The translations under genes and the position numbers were made by a program. 64,000 nucleotides of DNA from RGIG8244 sp045592785 (GTDB lineage: Bacteria > Verrucomicrobiota > Lentisphaeria > Victivallales > UBA1829), in assembly GCA_045592785.1 (NCBI GenBank), contig JAZNVL010000031.1, positions 1 to 64,000 on the forward strand, in the 5' to 3' direction. This document shows positions 8,955-16,969 of the stretch, in pieces. A model generated the notes under the pieces. It did not search any database. It saw only the letters and a list, made by a program, of their open reading frames with translations, and had not been told where the DNA came from. Numbering within the stretch: the first letter of the stretch is position 1; each line of letters starts with the position of its first letter.

Positions 8955-9392
8955 ATGGCAAGGAATAAACAAAAACTTCAAACTGCTGATGTGGCGGAGA
9001 CACCGATCTCCTCCATGATCGACGTGGTGTTTCTCCTCATTATCTTCTTCGTGGTCACTGCATCCATTGACAAAGAGATTGAGGACGAGAAAGTGATGCT
9101 TTCTCAGGCACCCCATGGCAGACCTGTGAAAAAGAAAGACCCCCGCAGCGTGATCATCAACGTGCGTCAGGATGGTACTTATACCATGGGGATGCACACA
9201 GTCAGCCTGGATGAGATCAAAAATCAGCTTGAAATGGCGAAAGCGGGTGTCGCTGATCCGGCAAACAATCTGCCGATCATCATCCGCGGCGACTGGCATG
9301 TGCAGCATCATTACATCAAACAGGTGATGGAAGCGGTGAAGTCCACCGGACTTTACAAGATCCGCTTCAATGCACAGCAGGAAAGCAATTAA
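8955..9392 (+). CDS. exbD: ExbD/TolR-family protein, copy 1
   Basis: 145 residues. A short cytoplasmic N-terminus is followed by one membrane helix carrying the conserved Asp in SSMIDVVFLLIIFF, the residue thought to take up protons in ExbD/TolR. A periplasmic domain follows with the usual ending (IKQVMEAVKSTGLYKIRF). It lies 30 bases after exbB and 12 bases before a second exbD, so all three probably form one transcription unit. Its periplasmic domain is shorter than that of the next ExbD. Confidence 0.9.
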   Translation: MARNKQKLQTADVAETPISSMIDVVFLLIIFFVVTASIDKEIEDEKVMLSQAPHGRPVKKKDPRSVIINVRQDGTYTMGMHTVSLDEIKNQLEMAKAGVADPANNLPIIIRGDWHVQHHYIKQVMEAVKSTGLYKIRFNAQQESN

Positions 9393-9404
9393 GGAGTACG
9401 GAAC

Positions 9405-9938
9405 ATGGCAAGACGTAAATCAAATATTGATGAGAAGGCGGCAGAAGTACCTCTGTCTTCCATGATCGACGTGGTGTTCCTTCTCCTCATCTACTTTATT
9501 TTGACGCAGAAACCGGTGGTGGAAGACGTACATCTGAACGTGGATCTTCCGGCTCCCGGTGCTCCGTCCAAAGGTGAGCCGCCCATGCTGCTTACCATTG
9601 ACGTGATGAAACTTCCGCAGTATGACAACGGTGACAAGATCTGGGCACTTGCCCAGAAGGAAACCGATGCGGAACGTCAGAAGATGATTTTGGCACAGGA
9701 AAAGATCTATTACCACATGAACGGTGCCCCTTATGAGTCCAAGAAGCTCCGGGAATATCTGAAAACTGTGGCTGAAACGAATCCTGACACCACCGTTATG
9801 ATCAACTGCGGTCCCAATGCAAAACATCAGAAACTCATCAATCTGCTGGATATCTGCAGTGAAGTCGGGTTGACGAAGTTGAACATTGTGGACGATAATA
9901 CCGTTTTCTTCAAGCCGGATCCGCCGGAAAAACGCTGA
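9405..9938 (+). CDS. exbD: ExbD/TolR-family protein, copy 2
   Basis: 177 residues with the same architecture: a membrane helix with the conserved Asp in SSMIDVVFLLLIYF and a periplasmic domain. It differs from copy 1 in a longer insert in the periplasmic part (around DKIWALAQKETDAERQK). AAGGAG precedes the start. Two unlike ExbD subunits next to one ExbB suggest a hetero-oligomeric channel, as in AglRQS-like motors, although no motility genes are present here. Confidence 0.9.
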   Translation: MARRKSNIDEKAAEVPLSSMIDVVFLLLIYFILTQKPVVEDVHLNVDLPAPGAPSKGEPPMLLTIDVMKLPQYDNGDKIWALAQKETDAERQKMILAQEKIYYHMNGAPYESKKLREYLKTVAETNPDTTVMINCGPNAKHQKLINLLDICSEVGLTKLNIVDDNTVFFKPDPPEKR

Positions 9939-9952
9939 TCCCGTTTTTTCGA

Positions 9953-10585
9953 ATGGCTGACTTCAAGATACATTCGGTATTGGGAACCGGCAGCGCGATT
10001 TGCTACGCTGCCGGCTCTTATTTTTTTGAATATGTATCTTTGCGGCGTGCGTTCCTGGGGGCGGCGATTTTCGCAATGGCATCTGTTCTGCCCGATCTTG
10101 ACAGCGAAACGGGTACGGCAAAACGATTTCTTTTTGATACTCTGGCGGTTTTTCTGCCTGCCCTTCTGATCACACAGATCTCCTTTGATACGGCGGAGCA
10201 CACGTTTTTTATCATATTGTGCCTGTATTTACTGATCCGCTATCCGGTACAGTATCTTTTTGAGCATCTGACGACCCATCGCGGGATATTTCACAGTATT
10301 CCGGCGGCATGTGTCTTCGGTTTGGGAATCGCCCTGCTGTTCGTGGAGGCGCCGACCAATATCCGCGTGTTTTACGCCGCGGGGTGTGCGGGCGGATACA
10401 TGCTTCACTTGATCATTGATGAAATATGGTCCTTCGGATTCTTTGGACTTGGGGCAAAAAAGAGCTTCGGATCTGCGCTGAAATTGTATGATAAAAGCTG
10501 GTTCCCAACGGTCCTGATGTATCTTGTCCTCGGTGCGCTGGTATGTCTGATTTTCATTCCGGATTTACTTCACAAAATGAAATGA
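9953..10585 (+). CDS. YdjM/DUF457-type membrane-bound metal-dependent hydrolase-like protein
   Basis: 210 residues, mostly hydrophobic with about five membrane segments. It shows the family features: an early His (FKIHSVLG), PDLDSE near residue 45, and THRGIFHS followed by a further membrane-embedded HLIIDE. These His/Asp residues are why the family is called metal-dependent hydrolase, although most members are uncharacterised. There is no obvious Shine-Dalgarno before the ATG. It starts 14 bases after exbD copy 2, so it may be read from the same transcript. Whether it belongs functionally to the ExbBD cluster is unclear. Confidence 0.75.
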   Translation: MADFKIHSVLGTGSAICYAAGSYFFEYVSLRRAFLGAAIFAMASVLPDLDSETGTAKRFLFDTLAVFLPALLITQISFDTAEHTFFIILCLYLLIRYPVQYLFEHLTTHRGIFHSIPAACVFGLGIALLFVEAPTNIRVFYAAGCAGGYMLHLIIDEIWSFGFFGLGAKKSFGSALKLYDKSWFPTVLMYLVLGALVCLIFIPDLLHKMK

Positions 10586-10590
10586 CGGAC

Positions 10591-10618
10591 TTGATTTTCA
10601 CAGAAAGTGTGCTATGTT
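10591..10618 (+). promoter_or_regulatory. Probable sigma70-type promoter for the LPLAT gene
   Basis: TTGATT at 10591-10596, 16-bp spacer, TATGTT at 10613-10618, directly after the stop of the previous gene. The start site would be near 10625, giving a very short leader. Confidence 0.5.
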
Positions 10619-10635
10619 TTTAAAATGACGGAACA

Positions 10636-11592
10636 ATGACGAAAGGCAAGAAAGTGAATCAGAACGCAGGGGAAAACACCCGGACAGCCAACCGGGACAA
10701 CTTGAGCGAACGCCGCGGCAACTCTGTCGGGGTCCGCGCCATGTTGATTATGCTCCGGATCCTGGGCGTAAACCGCACCTGCGAATATGTCTGGTTTGTT
10801 GCCCTGTTTTATGCGTTGTTTGACAAAACGGCACGTCGTCAGGCATCCTATTACATCCGGCACAGATTTCCCAATGACGGCCCATTGCGGCATTTTTATC
10901 ACATCTGGGCGTTGTTCACCAGTCAGGGACAGGCTCTGGTGGAAGCTGCGGCAGTCTCTCTGGGCAAGGTGACGATCCGGGAAACCGGACGGAAAGAAGC
11001 CGAGGAATTATTGGCACGTCCCGAAGGATTGATCATGCTGTGTTCCCATTTCGGTCAATGGCAGGGGATGATGCGCGTTATCAATCTCAAAGGTCGTCCG
11101 GTACATGTCCTGGTGCGTCCGGACCGGAATGTCAATGTGGATAAATTTATGGCGGTAAAAGGGATCGAGGATAAGATCAACGTGATATCCACGGAAAGCG
11201 GGATGGGCGGACTTCTGGATGTTTACGATGCCCTGATGAAGGGTGATACGGTCTGTATGATGGGGGACCGGAGTCGTGAAAATGAATCACTTGCCATTGA
11301 TTTTCTTGGGGAGGAAGCGCATTTTCCGGTGGCGGCATTCATGATGAGTGCGCGTACGGGTGCGCCTGTGATCCCGGTATTCTCCCATCGGGAAAAACGG
11401 CATAAACAGATGCATGTGAGTTTTCTGGAAGCGATCTATGCGCCGCAGGGCGCGGGTCGTGGAAGAGAGCGTTTGCGTGGGAGTCTGGAGCGTTATGTGC
11501 GTGAATTGGAGCGCATGACATCGGAGCATCCGTTTGAGTATTATTTGTATGAAAATATCTGGCATAAGGAGCAGGCAGATGGCGAAGAATGA
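10636..11592 (+). CDS. LpxL/HtrB-like LPLAT-family acyltransferase with altered catalytic motif
   Basis: 318 residues resembling the lysophospholipid/lipid A acyltransferase superfamily, which transfers fatty acyl groups to lipid A or other envelope lipids at the inner membrane. The first part is polar. An amphipathic or membrane segment (about residues 47-65) is followed by the SHFGQWQG block at 137-144, then VRPDRN, GDR at about residue 215, and PVIPVF. The catalytic HX4(D/E) motif is H138-F-G-Q-W-Q143, so the acid is replaced by Gln. Either a nearby residue substitutes or the activity differs. The start may instead be the GTG at 10653, which has AAAGG upstream. The 3' end overlaps xseB. 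Confidence 0.75.
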   Translation: MTKGKKVNQNAGENTRTANRDNLSERRGNSVGVRAMLIMLRILGVNRTCEYVWFVALFYALFDKTARRQASYYIRHRFPNDGPLRHFYHIWALFTSQGQALVEAAAVSLGKVTIRETGRKEAEELLARPEGLIMLCSHFGQWQGMMRVINLKGRPVHVLVRPDRNVNVDKFMAVKGIEDKINVISTESGMGGLLDVYDALMKGDTVCMMGDRSRENESLAIDFLGEEAHFPVAAFMMSARTGAPVIPVFSHREKRHKQMHVSFLEAIYAPQGAGRGRERLRGSLERYVRELERMTSEHPFEYYLYENIWHKEQADGEE

Positions 11593-11854
11593 AAAAGAAT
11601 TACCGTTTGAAGAGGCGATGACCGCATTGGAGGAAGCGGTATCTAAAATGGAAGAGGGGAATGTTCCGCTGGAAGAAATGATCCGTCAGTATGAAGAAGC
11701 ACGCAAACTGGCATTGTATTGTCAGAAGAAGCTGGCGGGGATGAAGGAAAAGATCGAGATCCTGACGAAAGATACGGCGGAGGGCGGCGAATGGCGTGAT
11801 ATGACGCCCGAAGAATCCCAGCCGAAAGCGGATGATTTCTTCCGCGGAGAGTGA
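11579..11854 (+). CDS. xseB: Exodeoxyribonuclease VII small subunit
   Basis: 91 residues with the usual XseB pattern (PFEEAMTALEEAVSKMEEG...LEEMIRQYEEARKLALYC). This forms the helical hairpin that binds several-fold to the large subunit XseA, in the nuclease that degrades single-stranded DNA. The start at 11579 lies inside the end of the upstream gene (14-base overlap) with GGAG about 8 bases ahead; a longer frame to 11534 has no family match. The tail beyond the core (about 20 residues) is acidic. XseA is not in this window. Confidence 0.9.
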   Translation: MAKNEKELPFEEAMTALEEAVSKMEEGNVPLEEMIRQYEEARKLALYCQKKLAGMKEKIEILTKDTAEGGEWRDMTPEESQPKADDFFRGE

Positions 11855-11859
11855 TCGCA

Positions 11860-12441
11860 ATGAAGTATCTCCGGCGGCTGTACGCGCTTTTTGCTGTCTT
11901 CTTCAAGATCTCCGCCATCACGATCGGCGGGGGCATGGTGATGATCCCGGTCATGGAAAAAGAGTTTCTTGAAAAACGGAAGTGGCTGACCCGGGATGAC
12001 ATGCTGGATACGGTTGCCCTGGTGCAATCGATGCCCGGTGTGATCGCGGTGAACATGGCGTTGATGATCGGGTATCGGGTGGCGAAACTGCCGGGTGCGA
12101 TGGTTGCCGCCTTTGCCGTCGTTATTCCGCCATTTTTGACGATTCTTGTTATTGCATTCTTCTTCAAGACGTTAAGCGGAAACGAAAAGGTGTCGGAAAT
12201 CTTTTGCGGCGTCCGTGCCGCCACCAGTGCGCTGATCCTGATCTCCGTCATCAAGATGGGAAAGAAAGTGTTGAAGAACCCGTTTGCGATCACGGTTGCT
12301 GTGGTTTCCTTTGTGATACTTGCCTTTTTCCCGCAGGTGAATGTGGTGCATGTGATCATTGCTGCGGGGCTTGCCGGCGTACTGTTTCCTGAATCCGTCA
12401 CCTTGTCGTCAAAATTGCCGAAAGAGGAGGCAAAGCAATGA
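11860..12441 (+). CDS. Chromate transporter (ChrA half), first subunit
   Basis: 193 residues, a single CHR domain with five to six membrane segments. It shows the FFKISAITIGGGMVMIP start and the VQSMPGVIAVNMA motif. Half-size ChrA proteins act in pairs. The next gene is the second half and overlaps by ATGA at 12438-12441. The ATG at 11860 has GGAGA at 11846-11850; the alternative GTG at 11851 touches it. CHR proteins export chromate in some bacteria, but in many anaerobes the anion is unknown. Confidence 0.88.
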   Translation: MKYLRRLYALFAVFFKISAITIGGGMVMIPVMEKEFLEKRKWLTRDDMLDTVALVQSMPGVIAVNMALMIGYRVAKLPGAMVAAFAVVIPPFLTILVIAFFFKTLSGNEKVSEIFCGVRAATSALILISVIKMGKKVLKNPFAITVAVVSFVILAFFPQVNVVHVIIAAGLAGVLFPESVTLSSKLPKEEAKQ

Positions 12442-13010
12442 CAGTGTGGCAGTTGTACCTTCTTTTTGCAAAGATCGGACTCTTTACGTTCGGCGGCGGT
12501 TATGCCATGATTCCGTTGTTCCAGGATGAACTGGTGATCCGTCACGGGTTCATTTCGGCGGAGGAATTTGCCAACATGGTGGCATTGGCACAAGTGACGC
12601 CGGGCCCCGTCGGATTGAATGCGGCGACTTATGTGGGGTATTCCCAGCTGGGAGTTGCCGGCGCGGTTGCCGGCACGCTTGGGCTGATGACGCCGTCATT
12701 GATCCTTGTGACGGCTGCTGCGGCATTCTTTCTGTATTTCCGTGACAACGTCATATTGCGGCGAATGCTTTCGGGGATCCGGCCGGCGACATTGGGTTTG
12801 ATCGCGGCGGCAGTGATCTTTTTTGCGGAGTCGTCCATGTTGACGGCAACGTTGCAGAACGTATTCACCGGAGCGGCAAAGTTCGGGATCCATTGGCAGA
12901 GCTGCGTGATTTTTGCGGCAGTCGTATTTGTGCAATGGAAATGGAAGTTGGGATTGGTGCGGACCCTGATCGGATCCGCACTGTTGGCAGCGATCTTGTC
13001 TTACCTGTGA
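12438..13010 (+). CDS. Chromate transporter (ChrA half), second subunit
   Basis: 190 residues, the partner CHR domain: FAKIGLFTFGGGYAMIPLFQDELV at the start and ALAQVTPGPVGLNAATYVG in the middle, both diagnostic. Its start codon overlaps the stop of the first subunit, so the pair is probably made in equal amounts. Its stop (13008-13010) directly abuts the stop codon of the convergent DUF21 gene with no terminator between. Confidence 0.88.
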   Translation: MTVWQLYLLFAKIGLFTFGGGYAMIPLFQDELVIRHGFISAEEFANMVALAQVTPGPVGLNAATYVGYSQLGVAGAVAGTLGLMTPSLILVTAAAAFFLYFRDNVILRRMLSGIRPATLGLIAAAVIFFAESSMLTATLQNVFTGAAKFGIHWQSCVIFAAVVFVQWKWKLGLVRTLIGSALLAAILSYL

Positions 13011-13994
13011 TCAATCGGGCAGAGCCACGTCCACCAGTTCATCCATGATATCTTCCAGCGTGATGAGGCCGGAAAGTTTATTGGTCTCACTGTTCTGAAC
13101 GAATAACATGTGTCTTTTGTTCCAGCGCATCATTTTGAGAGCCTGGAGGAGGGTCATATCTTCGTTGACGTAAACCGCTTCTCTTGTCATGGAGGTATAA
13201 TCTCTTGCCTGATCCCCGTGCCGGAGTTCGAACTTCTTGTAGTTGATGGTCCCGATGATGGTATCGAGGTCATTGGACGTGCAAACGGGATAGCGGGTTT
13301 TTTCGAGGACCCCGCCGAACCGTTCTTCATTTTCCTCCAGGGAAGTTCCGTTGATGATGAACTGGATATCTTCGCGTGGGATCATGACTTTCTGCACGGT
13401 GGCATGTTTGAGTTTAATGGCATTGACGATGATGGTTTCCTGTTCCATATCGATGCTTTTTCTGGAACGTGCGGAAGAAGCGAACGCGATGATATCGGCA
13501 GCGGAAACGCTGTTGTCATTTGCGGCACTTCCGCCGGACCGTTTGAAGGGTTTCGCCGCCCATTCCGTCAGGATGATGACAGGCGCGAAGAATTTGGTAA
13601 AGAAGAGGAGGGGGAGTACGAGTTTACCGAGGAGGTATTTCCCGTATTCCACGCCGATGACTTTGGGCATGATCTCAGTACCGAAGAGGATTGCCAGCGT
13701 CATACCGAGAGAGAATATCCAGAGATATGAGGTACCGAACATATCGATGAACGCGGAACTGGCGACCACGGAACCGCCGGTATTTGCCAACGTATTGAGG
13801 ATGAGGATGGCTGCGATGGGTTTACTGATATTGGAACGCAGGCGTACCCAGACATCCTGGAGTCTTTTTTCTCTGGATGTGGGATTGACTTTTGCCAGAG
13901 CGTTGATATTTGTACTTAAAATAACGGATTCTGCCATGGAACAGCAGAACGATGTGATTAAAACGACAAGAACACTACCGATAAAAAATAACAT
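13011..13994 (-). CDS. DUF21 (CNNM)/CBS-pair membrane protein
   Basis: 327 residues. The N-terminal DUF21/CNNM transmembrane domain (about residues 1-180) has three to four helices, with the SMAESVILSTN and LGTEIMPKVIG type motifs typical of the CorB/CNNM family. Two CBS domains follow (about 195-325; VMIPREDI, YPVCTSNDLDTIIG, LITLEDIMDELVD). The C-terminal CorC_HlyC domain of longer homologues is absent. Family members are linked to Mg2+ or Co2+ efflux or to membrane integrity. It is the last gene of the left-hand minus-strand run. About 460 bases separate it from the upstream UPF0489 gene, and no strong Shine-Dalgarno is seen. Confidence 0.82.
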   Translation of the reverse strand: MLFFIGSVLVVLITSFCCSMAESVILSTNINALAKVNPTSREKRLQDVWVRLRSNISKPIAAILILNTLANTGGSVVASSAFIDMFGTSYLWIFSLGMTLAILFGTEIMPKVIGVEYGKYLLGKLVLPLLFFTKFFAPVIILTEWAAKPFKRSGGSAANDNSVSAADIIAFASSARSRKSIDMEQETIIVNAIKLKHATVQKVMIPREDIQFIINGTSLEENEERFGGVLEKTRYPVCTSNDLDTIIGTINYKKFELRHGDQARDYTSMTREAVYVNEDMTLLQALKMMRWNKRHMLFVQNSETNKLSGLITLEDIMDELVDVALPD

Positions 13995-14453
13995 ACGTTA
14001 CGATTAAAAACCTTCTGTTGCACGACTCCTGTGACCGGGATTTATCCTTTTGTTGCCGGAAGGAACATCATGCGTGAATAATAGAGCGGGATCCGGATGG
14101 CGTAAAGGGGCATCAGCAGCGTAACTGCGGAAAAAGCAGAAGACTGCGGAAGCGGTTTCTTCCGTCCTCGCCGGGTGGAAATGAGACGACGCCGCATGGG
14201 ATCAAACGAGCCATGACGGGACATCCCGACTCCGGGGAAATATTCATGCGGTGCATGAAGGCTGTGATAATTTCCTTATTAAGGAACTCTTTGAAAGTCA
14301 GTTTGTTAAATGAGTTCGTACCCCATCGGGGTCGACCTCGGTGTTTTTTCTTTTTCATTTCAGTAACTTGTGTCTGTTTTTTTGCAAATCACTGTAATGT
14401 AGCATGTTTTTTTCAAAATGCAAATAAAAAAAGACAAAAAAATTATTTTCCCG
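13995..14453. other. 459-bp intergenic region rich in hairpins
   Basis: No gene is convincing. Small minus-strand frames at 14042-14224 and 14113-14358 (60 and 81 codons) lack family features. The DNA contains a chain of inverted repeats: CGGAAG/CTTCCG at 14147-14164, CGGGA/TCCCG near 14217-14228, TTCATGC/GCATGAA at 14243-14259, TTCCTTA/TAAGGAA at 14272-14286, and a terminator-like hairpin at 14323-14342 followed by a T-rich run. This could be a structured RNA on the plus strand or leader DNA for the minus-strand genes. Confidence 0.45.
14323..14352 (+). terminator. Rho-independent terminator-like hairpin on the plus strand
   Basis: An 8-bp stem (two G-U pairs, closing on a TCGA loop) at 14323-14342 followed by TTTTTTCTTTTTC. 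On the plus strand there is no annotated gene directly upstream, since the nearest gene to the left is on the minus strand. Confidence 0.6.
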
Positions 14454-15110
14454 TCAGGAAGACAGGGCTTTTCCGATATGTTCCAGAAGATGTTCCAGAA
14501 AGTATTCGTATTGCAATTTTCCGTAATCCAGATTGAGCAACCGGACCCAGTCCCGTTCCCGGGAAATGGTGATGGCTTCCGCGCGCCGGATGAGCTCATA
14601 AAATAGTTCCGGCTCCCGTGGCTGGATGGAACGCGCCCCTTTGAAAACGTCCAGGTCGATATCCAGCACAAACGGTTCCGTGAGGGGAGCTTCTTCCAGA
14701 TTTTTCTTCAGAAATTCGGTTTCCAGTATTTGCGCATAATATTGTTCTTCGGTTCCGGGTTCGGGCGGCGTGTGAACGATCCTGACGGCGGGATTGACGT
14801 CGATGGAGAAATTGACGTGCGAAAAAATGGCGGCGGAACGTATGATGTCATTTCTGACTGCGAAATCGAAATGTTCGTCATGCCGCAGAAGTCGGATCGC
14901 CTCCTCCAGATCTTCACAAAGCGGGGAACGCGGGGAATCGCTGTGTACGCTGTTGTAATGGGTGAATGCGCCGAGGGTGTCGGTATGATGATCCAGCGTA
15001 AGGACATGGAACGGTGTATTGAGCCGATCCCGTTCCTGTTTCCACGGAATCAGCACATGGTGATGATCTTCCACCTCATAAACGCGTTTCCCGCCGATGA
15101 GGGTCAACAT
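14454..15110 (-). CDS. UPF0489-family protein (arginase-like fold predicted)
   Basis: 218 residues. The pattern VYEVEDHHHVLIPW, then VLTLDHHTDT, then FVLDIDLDVF matches the UPF0489/C5orf22 family. The paired His and Asp residues resemble the metal-binding sites of arginase/histone-deacetylase folds. The function of the family is unknown to me. It follows thrC by four bases and must be cotranscribed with it. The shared transcript suggests, but does not show, a link to amino-acid metabolism. Confidence 0.7.
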   Translation of the reverse strand: MLTLIGGKRVYEVEDHHHVLIPWKQERDRLNTPFHVLTLDHHTDTLGAFTHYNSVHSDSPRSPLCEDLEEAIRLLRHDEHFDFAVRNDIIRSAAIFSHVNFSIDVNPAVRIVHTPPEPGTEEQYYAQILETEFLKKNLEEAPLTEPFVLDIDLDVFKGARSIQPREPELFYELIRRAEAITISRERDWVRLLNLDYGKLQYEYFLEHLLEHIGKALSS

Positions 15111-15114
15111 ACGG

Positions 15115-16599
15115 TTACGCCAGGAAATCCTGAATGAACTTTGTCATGCCGGTCTTTTCGGTGACTGCGGGGTGCAGGACTTCTTTTCCGCGGAGCGAAG
15201 CAATGGGCGCGGGAATGGGTAGTCCGGTCACGGCGAAAAGTTTTTCGGTCATGGCGAATTCATCATCGGGGAGCGTATCATTGGTGACTGCGGGGAGGAC
15301 CGCAGGCGCGAATTTGTACGGGGACGCGGTGGATGCGATGATACAGGGCGTGTTATCGCCGGATTCCTGCACATACTGCCGGTAGACATTGACGGCGACA
15401 GCGGTATGGGTGTCGCAGAGATACTGCTGCTTTTCAAAGAGATCGCGAATGGTTTCTGTGACGGTCTCATCATCGCAGAATCCGGCGTAGAAATCCTTCT
15501 GGAGTCGGGTGAGAACATCCTGCCGGACGGTATATTTTCCATCGGTGCGGAGCTGATTCATCAGCTGGCGGATCGCGCCGGTGTCGCCATCGTAAAGATG
15601 ATACAGCAGCCGTTCCAGATTGGAAGAGATGAGGATATCCATGGACGGACTGGTGGTGGGATAGAACGTACGGTTGCGATCATACACGCCGGTGCGGATG
15701 AAATCGGTCAGCACGTTATTGCGGTTGGAAGCGCAGATGAATTTTTTGACGGGCATCCCCATTTGAGCGGCATAATATGCTGCGAGGATATTGCCGAAGT
15801 TACCGGTGGGGACACAGACATTGACAGGTTCGCCGCTCTTGACTTTTCCGTCGCGGAGCATATCGCAGTAAGCGGAGATGTAATAAACGATCTGGGGGAC
15901 GAGTCTGCCGAAATTGATGGAGTTTGCGGAAGAGAAATCCATTTTCTTTTCTGCGAGGAAGGCGTGCATATCGGGATCGGCGAAGATGGCTTTGACCCCG
16001 GACTGTGCATCGTCAAAATTTCCTTTGATGGCACACACTGCCACGTTGTCACCGGTCTGGGTCTGCATTTGAAGTTTCTGCATGGCACTGACACCATCGA
16101 CGGGGTAGAAGACGATGATGCGTGTGCCTGGGACATCCGCGAAGCCGTCGAGTGCGGCTTTTCCGGTATCGCCGGAGGTGGCAACGAGGATGACTTTTGT
16201 TCTGCCGGGATCGGTTTTCTCTGCGGAAACGGTAAGGAGATAAGGCAGGAGCTGGAGTGCCAGGTCTTTGAATGCACATGTGGGACCATGCCAGAGTTCC
16301 AGCAGATTCATGCCGGGCGTTACTTCTTTCAAGGGCGCGGGCTGTTCATTTTCGAAGGTTCCGGTATAGGCGCCATCCACACAGTGACGGATCTCATCGG
16401 GCGTGAAATCGGTGAGATAAAGCGAAAGGACTTCGGCGGCGCGCGCCCGGTAATCCATGGGGATCAGCCGCTGGAAGAAGGATTCGGAAACGGGGGGGAA
16501 TTCCCGGGGGACGAAAAGGCCGCCGTCATCTGCGATGCCGCGGGCGATGGTTTGTGCGGAAACGAGTTCCGTTCCGCCGCGAGTGCTGGTGTAGAACAT
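15115..16599 (-). CDS. thrC: Threonine synthase
   Basis: 494 residues, the long form of this PLP enzyme that converts O-phosphohomoserine to threonine. Visible are the N-terminal STRGG, the PLP-lysine motif HGPTCAFKDLA with K111, the phosphate-binding ATSGDTGKAAL, and PTGNFGN further on. The length agrees with the bacterial/yeast-type enzyme (about 430-515). The start ATG at 16599 follows the predicted promoter at 16646-16674 by a leader of about 40 bases. No other threonine pathway genes are in the window. Confidence 0.95.
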   Translation of the reverse strand: MFYTSTRGGTELVSAQTIARGIADDGGLFVPREFPPVSESFFQRLIPMDYRARAAEVLSLYLTDFTPDEIRHCVDGAYTGTFENEQPAPLKEVTPGMNLLELWHGPTCAFKDLALQLLPYLLTVSAEKTDPGRTKVILVATSGDTGKAALDGFADVPGTRIIVFYPVDGVSAMQKLQMQTQTGDNVAVCAIKGNFDDAQSGVKAIFADPDMHAFLAEKKMDFSSANSINFGRLVPQIVYYISAYCDMLRDGKVKSGEPVNVCVPTGNFGNILAAYYAAQMGMPVKKFICASNRNNVLTDFIRTGVYDRNRTFYPTTSPSMDILISSNLERLLYHLYDGDTGAIRQLMNQLRTDGKYTVRQDVLTRLQKDFYAGFCDDETVTETIRDLFEKQQYLCDTHTAVAVNVYRQYVQESGDNTPCIIASTASPYKFAPAVLPAVTNDTLPDDEFAMTEKLFAVTGLPIPAPIASLRGKEVLHPAVTEKTGMTKFIQDFLA

Positions 16600-16645
16600 A
16601 ATACAAGTCCGTGTTAATAAGGTTGATCATTTTACGCAACGCGGT

Positions 16646-16674
16646 AATGTACACCCGAAACGGTTAATTTACAA
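16646..16674 (-). promoter_or_regulatory. Probable promoter for thrC
   Basis: Read on the minus strand: TTGTAA (16674-16669), 17-bp spacer, TACATT (16651-16646). It lies about 45 bases before the thrC ATG. The -10 box deviates at one position from the strongest form. Confidence 0.5.
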
Positions 16675-16859
16675 ATAAAAAACGTGTGATAAGGGAAAAA
16701 AAGGGTCGTGTTTCAGGTATTGAACCGGAAAAGGGAAAAAAATTCATAAAAAAGTTAAAAAAAAGTGTAAGATTAGTCTGAAAAGAAGTGTATTACAAAA
16801 ATGAGAGAGTAATTTTTGAAAAAAAGCTATGAAAAATGGCTGTTTTTGATTTTAATCAC
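16675..16859. other. AT-rich spacer between divergent thrC and TPR promoters
   Basis: Very A-rich on the plus strand with several runs of six or more A. I see no gene, dyad or known element in it. It separates the divergent promoters of thrC and the giant TPR gene. Confidence 0.5.
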
Positions 16860-16888
16860 TTGATTTTTGAATCATTACATTATATATT
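16860..16888 (+). promoter_or_regulatory. Sigma70-type promoter for TPR/ExbBD cluster 2
   Basis: TTGATT at 16860-16865, 17-bp spacer, TATATT at 16883-16888. Transcription would start near 16895, about 75 bases before the chosen ATG. No equally good promoter is seen up to the end of the DUF4159 gene, so the whole 16 kb set may be one operon. Confidence 0.7.
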
Positions 16889-16969
16889 AAGAACGTTGCA
16901 GTCTTTTTTTGAGAGAAAAAAACTGTGTTTTTGGATATGTGTTCAAATAAATTTATGGAGAATATGCTT

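Noticed and set aside
14042..14358. Two small minus-strand proteins (60 and 81 codons)
   Set aside because: No recognisable domain, no clear ribosome site, and they overlap a hairpin-rich region; left as a low-support possibility.
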